From: Lachnospiraceae bacterium
GTDB taxonomy: Bacteria; Bacillota; Clostridia; Lachnospirales; Lachnospiraceae
Direction: 5' to 3'
Assembly: GCA_003488445.1 (NCBI GenBank)
Contig: DNLO01000199.1
Coordinates: forward strand, 1-6,157
Length of the DNA stretch: 6,157 nucleotides
The notes beneath the pieces were generated by a model. The model was not told where the DNA came from. It saw nothing but the letters and a program-made list of their open reading frames with translations, and made no database searches. Both the position numbers and the translations under genes were made by a program. This document shows, in pieces, positions 1 through 5,899 of this stretch (position 1 is its first letter; each line of letters begins with the position of its first letter).

Positions 1-9
1 CTGCACCTG

Positions 10-13
10 CTCC
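10..13 (-). promoter_or_regulatory. Possible ribosome binding site for a gene starting beyond the left edge
   Basis: GGAG on the minus strand is followed by CAGGTGCAG up to the window edge, like the GGAGCAGCAAC-ATG layout before cysS. If a start codon lies just outside, this would be its ribosome binding site. Only nine bases after it can be seen, so this is a weak suggestion. Confidence 0.25.
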
Positions 14-15
14 AG
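11..15 (+). repeat. Possible target-site duplication, left copy (TCCAG)
   Basis: TCCAG lies one base outside the left terminal repeat and is repeated at 300-304 directly against the right one. The extra G at 16 means either the element ends are 16/299 or the duplication is imperfect; five bases can also match by chance. Confidence 0.4.
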
Positions 16-16
16 G

Positions 17-40
17 CTCGCGGGCACGGGTATTTTCTGC
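17..40 (+). repeat. Left terminal inverted repeat of the fold-back element
   Basis: The 24-bp arm starts CTCGCGGGCACGGGT and ends TTTTCTGC. It is the reverse complement of 276-299 except at position 32 (A here, where the partner predicts G). Confidence 0.85.
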
Positions 41-162
41 TTGTGGATTTTTCTCAGCTATGTTACTAAGAAAGTGCATCCAGGTATTGGTTCGTCACGG
101 GACCGGAGTTATTCGCATCCATGCATCGGCGCCACTCGCGCACAACGCTCGCATCAGGCGCT

Positions 163-188
163 CAAAATATGCCAAAGGGCATATTTTG
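163..188. repeat. Perfect 11-bp stem hairpin inside the element
   Basis: CAAAATATGCC (163-173) and GGCATATTTTG (178-188) are exact reverse complements around a 4-base loop, AAAG. No T-run follows on either strand, so it does not look like an intrinsic terminator; it is more likely a structural part of the element. Confidence 0.75.
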
Positions 189-202
189 CAGTAACTCCTC
201 TC

Positions 203-220
203 GGGTACATCCATGTACCC
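203..220. repeat. Perfect 8-bp stem palindrome inside the element
   Basis: GGGTACAT (203-210) and ATGTACCC (213-220) are exact reverse complements separated by CC. The core CATCCATG recurs at 116-123, also as a small palindrome. No T-run follows on either strand. Confidence 0.7.
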
Positions 221-275
221 TCGCCCCTGCCGGCTTAGCACTTTCAAGTAACAATACGCTTCGAAAAAGTACGGC

Positions 276-299
276 GCAGAAAACACCCGTGCCCGCGAG
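276..299 (-). repeat. Right terminal inverted repeat of the fold-back element
   Basis: Read on the minus strand this arm begins CTCGCGGGCACGGGT and matches the left arm at 23 of 24 positions. The single difference (position 284) becomes a G-U wobble in RNA made in the rlmB direction, so all 24 positions can pair in that transcript. Confidence 0.85.
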
Positions 300-304
300 T
301 CCAG
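300..304 (+). repeat. Possible target-site duplication, right copy (TCCAG)
   Basis: TCCAG sits exactly between the right terminal repeat and the rlmB stop codon (305-307), matching 11-15. If real, insertion took place within five bases of the end of rlmB without changing the protein. Confidence 0.4.
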
Positions 305-1063
305 TCATACAGTTCTCTGTCTTGTCACTTCGTACGCGAGCACCCCCGCAGCCACCGATGCATTGAGCGACTCTATCTCCCCCTTCACGGGAATACTCAC
401 CACAAAATCACACGCATCCCTCACGAGCTTCGTGAGCCCCCGCCCCTCAGCTCCTATCACTATCCCAACAGGCCCCTTCAGATCCTTCTCATACATGGAC
501 TCCCCGCCCATGTCAGCCCCCACGAACCACAGCCCTCTCTTCTTCAGATCCTCCATGGTACGCACAAGATTGGTGACCTTCGCCACCGGAGTATAGTTCA
601 GGGCCCCCGCCGAAGACCTCACGACAGTGGGAGTGAGCCCCACAGCCCTGTCCTTCGGGATGATCACCCCGTGGGCACCGCACACATTGGCAGTCCTGAT
701 CATGGCTCCAAGATTATGCGGATCCTCTATCCCGTCCAGCAGAAAAATGAAGGGATCCTCTCCCTTCTTTAATGCCATCTCCAGGATATCCTCCACCTTA
801 GCATAGGCATAGGCGGCCGCTCTTGCTATGACACCCTGGTGCATGCCGGTCTCGCTCATGTCATCCAGCCTTTTGCGCTCCACGAAGTCCGTCCGCAGCC
901 CTCTCTTCTTCGCCTCACGCCTCACCGTGTCCAGCTTGCCGTCATGCAGTCCGTCCTGTATATATATCCTGTCTATGCTCCTGCCCGAACGCAGAGCCTC
1001 GATCACCTCATTACGGCCCTCTATCAGCGTGGATCCGCCGTCCTCTTCATTTCCTTTCATCAT
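305..1063 (-). CDS. rlmB: 23S rRNA (guanosine-2'-O-)-methyltransferase, RlmB/TrmH (SpoU) family
   Basis: This SPOUT-class RNA methyltransferase uses S-adenosylmethionine to 2'-O-methylate RNA; the E. coli relative RlmB modifies G2251 in the peptidyl-transferase P-loop of 23S rRNA. From the chosen ATG the protein has 252 residues, matching the ~249 of Bacillus YacO. The N-terminal part contains the RNA-substrate-binding domain (about 13-85, from LIEGRNEVIEAL through MHQGVIARAAAY). The knotted catalytic domain has motif 1 DPHNLGAMIRT (114-124, N117 and R123), motif 2 IVIGAEGRGL (201-210, E206) and motif 3 IPVKGEIESLNASVA (224-238, N234). The start at 1063 is preferred because GAGGG stands 7 nt upstream; a second ATG follows at once, and the longer TTG reading would add 12 residues overlapping mrnC. 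It follows mrnC by 10 bp. Its TGA (305-307) is the last base triplet before a repeat element that seems to have inserted right behind the gene. The exact methylated nucleotide is inferred from family. Confidence 0.95.
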   Translation of the reverse strand: MMKGNEEDGGSTLIEGRNEVIEALRSGRSIDRIYIQDGLHDGKLDTVRREAKKRGLRTDFVERKRLDDMSETGMHQGVIARAAAYAYAKVEDILEMALKKGEDPFIFLLDGIEDPHNLGAMIRTANVCGAHGVIIPKDRAVGLTPTVVRSSAGALNYTPVAKVTNLVRTMEDLKKRGLWFVGADMGGESMYEKDLKGPVGIVIGAEGRGLTKLVRDACDFVVSIPVKGEIESLNASVAAGVLAYEVTRQRTV

Positions 1064-1070
1064 ATGCCGG

Positions 1071-1075
1071 CCCTC
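1071..1075 (-). promoter_or_regulatory. Ribosome binding site that fixes the rlmB start
   Basis: GAGGG ends 7 nt before the ATG at 1061-1063 and overlaps the mrnC TGA stop (1074-1076). It favours that ATG over the in-frame TTG at 1097-1099, which lies inside mrnC and has no comparable site. Confidence 0.7.
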
Positions 1076-1463
1076 ACTTTCTGCTCTCAGCCGCCTCAAT
1101 GCACATCCCTATGAGCTCCTCTATCCTGTCCGTCTTCCCCTGCAGATACAGATATCCGAAGAGCGCCTCCAGCCCCGTAGCCTTGTGATAATCATAGCTT
1201 GTGGCGTTCTTCGCCTGATGCGAGGTCTTGGCGTTGCTTCCCCGTCTTACAGTCTCCTTCTCCTCCTCCGACAATATCCCCTGTATCGCATCCAGCGCCG
1301 CGGCCTGAGCCGTGGCGCTGACTATCCTGCTTGCAGCATTATGCAGATTTCTTGCCTGGGTGTTGCCTCTTTCCACGAGAGCCGTCCTGACGTACAGCCC
1401 ATATACCCCGTCCCCCAGGAAAGCGAAGGTCAGCGGAGAGTACGTTCTCAGATCCTGCTCCAC
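1074..1463 (-). CDS. mrnC: Mini-ribonuclease III (23S rRNA maturation)
   Basis: This 129-residue protein is a compact RNase III-type endonuclease made only of the catalytic domain, without a double-stranded RNA-binding domain. In Bacillus subtilis MrnC is known to trim 23S rRNA precursor ends in ribosomal particles. Visible landmarks are the N-terminal catalytic segment LTFAFLGDGVYGLYVR (11-26, catalytic D18), the SRIVSATAQA helix (45-54), the RRGSNAK segment (73-79) that is near-identical in the family, and LEALFGYLYL (98-107, catalytic E99). The length fits the family (about 130-145 residues). It starts at a GTG overlapping the cysS end by 16 bp with a good ribosome binding site, so coupled translation is likely, and its TGA overlaps the binding site of the following rlmB. 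Pairing with an rRNA methyltransferase gene is the usual Firmicutes arrangement. I see nothing unusual in it. Confidence 0.95.
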   Translation of the reverse strand: MEQDLRTYSPLTFAFLGDGVYGLYVRTALVERGNTQARNLHNAASRIVSATAQAAALDAIQGILSEEEKETVRRGSNAKTSHQAKNATSYDYHKATGLEALFGYLYLQGKTDRIEELIGMCIEAAESRK

Positions 1464-2869
1464 TTTACTCCCTCTCTCGTATCCTTCAGCTGTATACCCT
1501 TTGCCAGAAGCTCATCTCTTATCTCGTCGGCCCGGGCGAAGTTCTTCTCCTTCCTCGCCTGCTGCCTCTCCTCTATGAGCTTCTCTATCTCGCTGTCCAG
1601 ATCCTCTTCCTTCGTTTCGAATATGAGCCCCATCACATCCCCGAGCTCCGTTATCATCTCTTTTAAGGCTGCCGCATACTCTCCGGAGGCTGCATCCGCA
1701 GTCGTGGTGTTGGCATATTTCACCAGGTCGAATATCACCGATATCCCGTCTGCCGTATTGAGGTCGTTGTCCATCACCTCGTTGAATCTCGCCTTGAATT
1801 CTCCGGCCTTTTCCAGAGCGGCTCTCTCCTCTTCGCTCATTCCGCTCCCGGAAGCACGGCCCGCTATATCGTTCAGATTCGATACCGCATTCTTTATCCT
1901 CTCCAGTCCCGCCTTCGCCGACTCCATCAGCTGATCCGAGAAATTGAGCGGCGATCTGTACTGCGCCGAAAGCATGAAAAACCTGAGCACCTGCAGATCA
2001 TAATGCTCCGCTATGTCACGCACGGTGAAGAAGTTCCCCAGCGACTTGCTCATCTTCTGGTTATTGATATTGAGGAAGCCGTTGTGCATCCAGTAATGTG
2101 CGAAAGGAACCCCGTTGGCTGCCTCCGACTGGGCGATCTCGTTCTCATGATGAGGGAAGATCAGATCCTCCCCTCCCGCATGGATGTCTATGGTATCTCC
2201 CAGATATTTCTTTGACATGCAGGAGCACTCTATATGCCATCCCGGTCTCCCCTGGCACCAGGGCGAATCCCAGTAGGGCTCCCCTTCCTTCTTGGGCTTC
2301 CACAGTACGAAGTCCAGATCATCCTCTCTGTCCTCCGTTCCCGCCACCTTCAGGGCATGCCCCTCCGAGCGGTGTCCCGACTCCAGATCATCTATGTTCT
2401 TGCCGGAGAGCTTGCCGTAGTCCTTGAACTTCCTTGTCCTGTAGTAGACTGTTCCGTCCGATGCCCTGTACGCATAGCCCTTGTCCTCCAGAGTGCGTAT
2501 CATATCTATCATCTCCGGGATCTCCTGCGTCGCCTGAGGATGCGTGGTCGCAGGCATCACTCCCAGCCCTTCCATATCCTTGCGGCACTCGGCTATGTAT
2601 CTTTCCGATATCTTCGAAGCATCCACTCCCTCTTCATTGGCTGCCTTTATGATCTTGTCATCCACGTCCGTGAAGTTCGAGACATAGTTGACCTCATATC
2701 CTCTGTAAGTCATGTACCTCCTGAAGGTATCGAAGACTATCATGGGTCTGGCATTGCCTATGTGTATCAGATTGTAGACTGTGGGTCCGCACACATACAT
2801 CGTGATCTTTCCCGGTGTGATCGGCACGAACTCCTCGAGTTTTTTGGTGAGTGTGTTGTATATCTTCAT
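1448..2869 (-). CDS. cysS: Cysteinyl-tRNA synthetase
   Basis: This class I aminoacyl-tRNA synthetase activates cysteine with ATP and charges it to tRNA-Cys in the cytoplasm. At 473 residues it is full length for the family (about 460-470). The catalytic Rossmann domain carries CGPTVYN at 27-33, the HIGH-type motif HIGN (36-39) and the KMSKS motif (272-276). The active-site zinc ligands that give cysteine selectivity are all present: C27, C215 (WHIEC), H240 and E244 (FPHHENE), aligning with E. coli C28, C209, H234 and E238. The C-terminal part (about 310-473) is the helical DALR/anticodon-binding region ending in REGVKWSRI. The ATG is backed by AGGAG 7 nt upstream. It lies 10 bp after cysE and its last 16 bp overlap the start of mrnC. 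No T-box is found upstream, although such leaders regulate cysS in some Firmicutes. Confidence 0.98.
   Translation of the reverse strand: MKIYNTLTKKLEEFVPITPGKITMYVCGPTVYNLIHIGNARPMIVFDTFRRYMTYRGYEVNYVSNFTDVDDKIIKAANEEGVDASKISERYIAECRKDMEGLGVMPATTHPQATQEIPEMIDMIRTLEDKGYAYRASDGTVYYRTRKFKDYGKLSGKNIDDLESGHRSEGHALKVAGTEDREDDLDFVLWKPKKEGEPYWDSPWCQGRPGWHIECSCMSKKYLGDTIDIHAGGEDLIFPHHENEIAQSEAANGVPFAHYWMHNGFLNINNQKMSKSLGNFFTVRDIAEHYDLQVLRFFMLSAQYRSPLNFSDQLMESAKAGLERIKNAVSNLNDIAGRASGSGMSEEERAALEKAGEFKARFNEVMDNDLNTADGISVIFDLVKYANTTTADAASGEYAAALKEMITELGDVMGLIFETKEEDLDSEIEKLIEERQQARKEKNFARADEIRDELLAKGIQLKDTREGVKWSRI
1468..1474 (-). promoter_or_regulatory. Ribosome binding site for mrnC inside the cysS 3' end
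   Basis: GAGGGAG lies within the last codons of cysS, 4 nt (6 nt if counted from the GAGGG core) before the GTG at 1461-1463. It supports the GTG start; there is no ATG nearby in the same frame. Confidence 0.6.
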
Positions 2870-2876
2870 GTTGCTG

Positions 2877-2881
2877 CTCCT
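2877..2881 (-). promoter_or_regulatory. Ribosome binding site for cysS, overlapping the cysE stop codon
   Basis: AGGAG ends 7 nt before the cysS ATG, and its first two bases belong to the cysE TAG stop (TAGGAG). Ribosomes terminating on cysE are thus placed at the cysS start, suggesting translational coupling. Confidence 0.75.
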
Positions 2882-3620
2882 ATATCCCGTCTCCGTTCAT
2901 TCCTTCTGTATTGGCCCTGTCCATCTCCACGCGATGCCTCTCGGTCCTCCCCGATATATCGTTCTTCATGGACTTTATCTCTTCCTCCAGAGCCAGTATG
3001 TGGTTGATGAGCTCCGCATTGGCATTCTTCAGATTGTCGATATCCTCCTGCACGGGATCCGGCAGATCCGTCTGGTCGATGATCTCCGAGGGCAGCTCCA
3101 CATTGCCCCGCTTGACCACACGCCCCGGCACTCCCACTACCGTACAGTTGTCCGGCACGGATTCCAGCACCACCGATCCCGCACCTATCTTGACATTGTC
3201 TCCTATCTTGAAGGATCCCAGCACCTTGGCTCCCGCACTTATCATCACATTGTTCCCGATGGTGGGGTGCCTCTTGCCCTTTTCCTTTCCGGTACCGCCC
3301 AGGGTCACTCCCTGGTACAGCAGCACATTGTCTCCTATCTCCGTGGTCTCTCCGATGATCACACCCGTACCGTGATCGATGAAGAAGTTCTTTCCTATCT
3401 TTGCTCCGGGGTGTATCTCTATACCGGTCTTGCGGGCCGCCTTCTGGGATATCTGACGCGCCCTGAAATAGTGTCCCTTCAGGTAGTGCGCATGGGCCTT
3501 CCTGTAGTAATACACCGCCCAGAAGCTGGGGTACAGGAACACCTCCCAGTCACTGTGTATGGCCGGGTCGTGCTCTCTCGTCACCTTTATCTGTTCTTTT
3601 ATATATTTCAGCGTGATCAT
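2880..3620 (-). CDS. cysE: Serine O-acetyltransferase
   Basis: This cytoplasmic enzyme transfers an acetyl group from acetyl-CoA to L-serine, giving O-acetylserine, the substrate that cysteine synthase (CysK) turns into cysteine. The 246-residue protein is the short Gram-positive form, lacking the long N-terminal helical region of E. coli CysE. A short helical start is followed by a left-handed beta-helix of hexapeptide repeats (about 66-170). Catalytic landmarks are IEIHPG (66-71; Glu68 sits where E. coli has Asp143, as in Bacillus), DHGTG with H83 (equivalent of E. coli His158), the cofactor-binding loop TLGGTGKEKGKRHP with H118, and the closing GVPGRVV. After DLPDPV (186-191) comes a charged, probably coiled-coil helix (about 192-220) and a flexible tail ending GMNGDGI. 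The last four residues equal the E. coli CysE tail that inserts into the CysK active site. It is the first gene of the operon, with its own promoter, and its TAG stop is 10 bp before cysS. Confidence 0.96.
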   Translation of the reverse strand: MITLKYIKEQIKVTREHDPAIHSDWEVFLYPSFWAVYYYRKAHAHYLKGHYFRARQISQKAARKTGIEIHPGAKIGKNFFIDHGTGVIIGETTEIGDNVLLYQGVTLGGTGKEKGKRHPTIGNNVMISAGAKVLGSFKIGDNVKIGAGSVVLESVPDNCTVVGVPGRVVKRGNVELPSEIIDQTDLPDPVQEDIDNLKNANAELINHILALEEEIKSMKNDISGRTERHRVEMDRANTEGMNGDGI

Positions 3621-3625
3621 ATCGT

Positions 3626-3629
3626 TCCT
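3626..3629 (-). promoter_or_regulatory. Ribosome binding site for cysE
   Basis: AGGA stands 5 nt upstream of the ATG at 3618-3620, within the short leader downstream of the predicted promoter. It supports that ATG as the cysE start. Confidence 0.6.
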
Positions 3630-3670
3630 GTCATCTGGTATCTATTCAGAACCCCTCGGGTCCGTCCCCG

Positions 3671-3700
3671 ATTATATGACATTGCGGCCCCGGGTATCAA
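3671..3700 (-). promoter_or_regulatory. Sigma-A (housekeeping) promoter of the cysE-cysS-mrnC-rlmB operon
   Basis: On the minus strand a -35 box TTGATA (3695-3700, 5 of 6 consensus bases) is followed after 18 bp by a perfect -10 box TATAAT (3671-3676). The predicted transcription start is near 3662-3665, giving a leader of about 44 nt before the cysE ATG. The promoter sits in the 92-bp gap between the export gene and cysE; the -35 box is only 12 bp past the export gene's stop codon. The leader is too short for a T-box or other riboswitch, so constitutive expression is the simplest reading. Start site and strength are inferred from sequence only. Confidence 0.75.
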
Positions 3701-3712
3701 ATCCCTTTCCCT

Positions 3713-5899
3713 TCAGTGCACATCCACTCTCTGGCGCTCCACCAGCTCCGAGAAATATCCCTTCTTCGCTATGAGCTCATCGTAGGTGCCGTCCTCTGCG
3801 ATCCCTCCGTCCTTCAGCACTATTATCCTGTCGCAGTGCCGTATGGTAGACAGTCTGTGGGCTATGACTATGCGGGTGCACTTCAGGCTGTCCAGTGAAT
3901 CGGACACCGTCTTCTGGGTGATGTTGTCCAGAGCACTCGTTGCTTCATCGAACATCAGGATCTTCGGCTTCGGCGCTATCGCCCTGGCTATCATGAGCCT
4001 CTGTCTCTGTCCGCCGGATATGCCTCCCTGTCCTTCGGAAATGATAGTGTTCATGCCCATGGGCATGTTGCGTATATCATCCGCCATTCCTGCCATTTCC
4101 GCTGCTTCCCAGGCATCGTCCAGAGTCAGCATCGGAGCAGATATCACTATATTGGAATATATGTCTCCCTGGAACAGACCGCTGTTCTGCATCACCACAC
4201 CTATATGACGTCTCAGGGACTTCAGATCCATTCCCGCTATATCCTTGCCGTCATAGTATACCGCACCCTTCTGCGGCTTTTCGAATCCAAGCAGTATACG
4301 CATCAGGGTGCTCTTTCCGCAGCCCGTCTTTCCCACTATGGCCACATACTGCCCCGGTCTTATCTTCAGCGACAGATTATCTATCACATTGGGCATATCG
4401 TCGCTATAGCGGAACGACACATTGTTCAGCTCTATGCCCCCGTTCAGCTTTGTCACTACGGGACGGTTGCCGTTTACCTCGGGCTCCGCCTCCAGGATCG
4501 GCTCCACCATCTTTAGAATGGGCCTTATCTGTGCCACCACCACAGCCACCGTGGACAGTGTCATGAAGGCTCCGTTCACCATGGCATATGCAGAGTTGAA
4601 GGCCATATAGTCTGATACGCTCACGCCGCTGTGGAGTGCCTCGTAATACAGCACCACGGTCCCGATGAGTGTCACTCCCGTTGTTATCGCGGGAGACAGG
4701 CGAAGCAGGATCGGAGGCTGATAGAGATACTTCGCAGCCTTTACGTACTGCTCGCTCCACTTGGAGAAGGCTCTCTTTTCCGCGCCTGCGATCTTTATCT
4801 TGTTCACCCCGCCCAGCAGAGAATACACCAGACCGTTTTCCTTACTGGACTCCTTCATCTGCTCCTCGGAGATCTTCATCTGCCACAGGGCAGTGATCAC
4901 CGTGATGATGAAGGTGATGACGGTGACAGCCATGACCGGCGCCACAAGGGCGGGAGCATATCGGAATACCTGACCGATATACACGAGAGAGAATACCGCC
5001 GTGAGTCCCGATGAGAATACCGCGTTCAGGAGCAGGGTGCACAGAGAATTGGCACTCCACAGCCTGTTGGACAGATCTCCCGAGCTGTAGTCACGGAAGA
5101 AGTTCACCGGAAGCGAGAGCACCCGCATCATCATGGCACTCTCCACGGAAAGATTCGTCTTGGTGTTGATATTTGCCGTCATTATATTCTTTATCACGGT
5201 ATTGACGGCTATGGATAAATTCACACAGAGCAGGGTCAGTATCGCCCCCGCCAGCAGAGCCATGCTCCCGTACTGAAGCACCTCGCCGTAGAGATACTTC
5301 GTGATCCTGGGAACGAAGAGTCCCATCCCCGTCACTATCGCAGTGATCCCCACTATCATCGCGTAGTCTCCGGGTCCCAGGAGAGAGAAGATATACTTCA
5401 GGATATCCGTGAGCTTCAGCGGATGCAGCGGAAGCGGCTTGTAGAAAGTGATCGCATCCTCATCTATCATGCTCTCGTTCGCACCCGTCACCCTGACTGT
5501 CTCACCGGTTGCATAATCCTTCACATAGTATCCGCCCACACTGCCGGGCAGGATAGCGACTATACCCCCGTCTTTTTTTGTCCCGAGCATCGCCCCTATG
5601 GCCTCTTTGTGCCACCCACGAGTCAGCTTCACCGGACGGCGCATGATGCCTGAAGGTCTGAGCAGATACTCCAGCACATCATCCATGTCCCTGATATCGC
5701 CCGGCAGCTCCTGGGCCTTCACATGGTAATACCGCAGGATATCCCCCACGGCTTCCTCGGAAAGCTTTCCCTTATCTGCAAGGACGCTGGCTATCTTTTC
5801 AGAGCTCACAAGATTGACCATCCGTGCCACTGCATCGGACAGCATCTCATCATCTGTTCTTATTCTCTGCCGTATCTGTTCGTCGAACCAGCTACTCAC
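3713..5899 (-). CDS. NHLP bacteriocin export ABC transporter, permease/ATPase subunit
   Basis: This 728-residue inner-membrane ABC half-transporter is predicted to export a RiPP-type peptide together with the overlapping upstream ABC protein. Residues 1-165 form a soluble N-terminal domain ending in FYKPLPLHP; its segment from [11 protein letters not shown] through ILPGS and [10 protein letters not shown] is typical of the second NHLM ABC subunit. It vaguely recalls a C39-like fold, but the first cysteine in the protein is at 225, so it cannot be a cysteine peptidase. About six membrane segments follow (roughly 170-197, 210-235, 288-310, 316-338, 402-420, 430-456). The ATPase domain has Walker [10 protein letters not shown] (523-531), Q-loop Q571, signature ISGGQ (627-631), Walker B ILMFDE (647-652, catalytic E652), D-loop SALD (655-658) and H681, all intact. 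The start is a GTG, since an in-frame TAA lies two codons upstream; GAGGAG sits 10 nt before it. No terminator is visible after the stop. An A7 run encodes the Lys-Lys at 108-109. The substrate peptide is not in the window. Confidence 0.9.
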   Translation of the reverse strand: MSSWFDEQIRQRIRTDDEMLSDAVARMVNLVSSEKIASVLADKGKLSEEAVGDILRYYHVKAQELPGDIRDMDDVLEYLLRPSGIMRRPVKLTRGWHKEAIGAMLGTKKDGGIVAILPGSVGGYYVKDYATGETVRVTGANESMIDEDAITFYKPLPLHPLKLTDILKYIFSLLGPGDYAMIVGITAIVTGMGLFVPRITKYLYGEVLQYGSMALLAGAILTLLCVNLSIAVNTVIKNIMTANINTKTNLSVESAMMMRVLSLPVNFFRDYSSGDLSNRLWSANSLCTLLLNAVFSSGLTAVFSLVYIGQVFRYAPALVAPVMAVTVITFIITVITALWQMKISEEQMKESSKENGLVYSLLGGVNKIKIAGAEKRAFSKWSEQYVKAAKYLYQPPILLRLSPAITTGVTLIGTVVLYYEALHSGVSVSDYMAFNSAYAMVNGAFMTLSTVAVVVAQIRPILKMVEPILEAEPEVNGNRPVVTKLNGGIELNNVSFRYSDDMPNVIDNLSLKIRPGQYVAIVGKTGCGKSTLMRILLGFEKPQKGAVYYDGKDIAGMDLKSLRRHIGVVMQNSGLFQGDIYSNIVISAPMLTLDDAWEAAEMAGMADDIRNMPMGMNTIISEGQGGISGGQRQRLMIARAIAPKPKILMFDEATSALDNITQKTVSDSLDSLKCTRIVIAHRLSTIRHCDRIIVLKDGGIAEDGTYDELIAKKGYFSELVERQRVDVH

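Larger units (their letters stand above)
17..299. mobile_element. Fold-back (MITE-like) repeat element inserted behind rlmB
   Basis: The 283-bp block is bounded by inverted repeats of 24 bp (17-40 and 276-299) differing at one base. Inverted similarity continues inward with gaps: TGTTACT at 61-67 pairs with 247-253, GAAAGTGC at 70-77 with 238-245, and GGAGTTA at 105-111 with the related 193-199. The middle holds two strong hairpins (163-188 and 203-220). Short open frames exist on both strands but have no ribosome binding sites, no recognisable domain and read through the hairpins. A possible 5-bp target duplication, TCCAG, flanks it. This fits a non-autonomous miniature inverted-repeat element moved by a transposase encoded elsewhere, or a chromosomal structured repeat family. 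No transposase is present, so mobility is inferred and copy number is unknown. Any transcript of the rlmB operon that runs on would contain it as a large hairpin. Confidence 0.65.

Noticed and set aside
163..220. Intrinsic terminator for the rlmB operon
   Set aside because: The stems are good, but neither is followed by a T-run on the minus strand, so classic Rho-independent termination is not supported.
95..286. Small minus-strand open frame (63 codons) inside the fold-back element
   Set aside because: It reads through both internal hairpins and the right terminal repeat, has no ribosome binding site and no recognisable protein features; probably an accident of the repeat.
1..304. CRISPR array or tRNA gene in the left region
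   Set aside because: There are no regularly spaced direct repeats and no cloverleaf; the repeats seen are inverted ends of a single element.
41..366. Small plus-strand open frames in the fold-back element and the rlmB end
   Set aside because: Composition follows the palindromes, no start signals, and one runs antisense into rlmB.
305..1099. Longer rlmB reading starting at TTG 1097-1099 (264 residues)
   Set aside because: It would overlap mrnC by 26 bp and lacks a ribosome binding site; ATG at 1063 with GAGGG gives the family's usual length.
828..1934. Long plus-strand open frame (368 codons) antisense to rlmB, mrnC and cysS
   Set aside because: It is the mirror of three well recognised minus-strand genes, is low-complexity and serine-rich, and has no domain or ribosome binding site.
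2234..3007. Plus-strand open frame (257 codons) antisense to cysS
   Set aside because: Fully explained as the reverse of cysS codons; no family resemblance.
3621..3712. T-box or other cysteine-sensing riboswitch in front of cysE-cysS
   Set aside because: The leader after the predicted start is only about 44 nt, with no room for a T-box, and no T-box sequence is seen.
2781..3785. Plus-strand open frame (334 codons) antisense to cysE
   Set aside because: It spans the opposite strand of cysE, the promoter gap and two gene ends, with a composition typical of antisense shadow frames; no recognisable motif.
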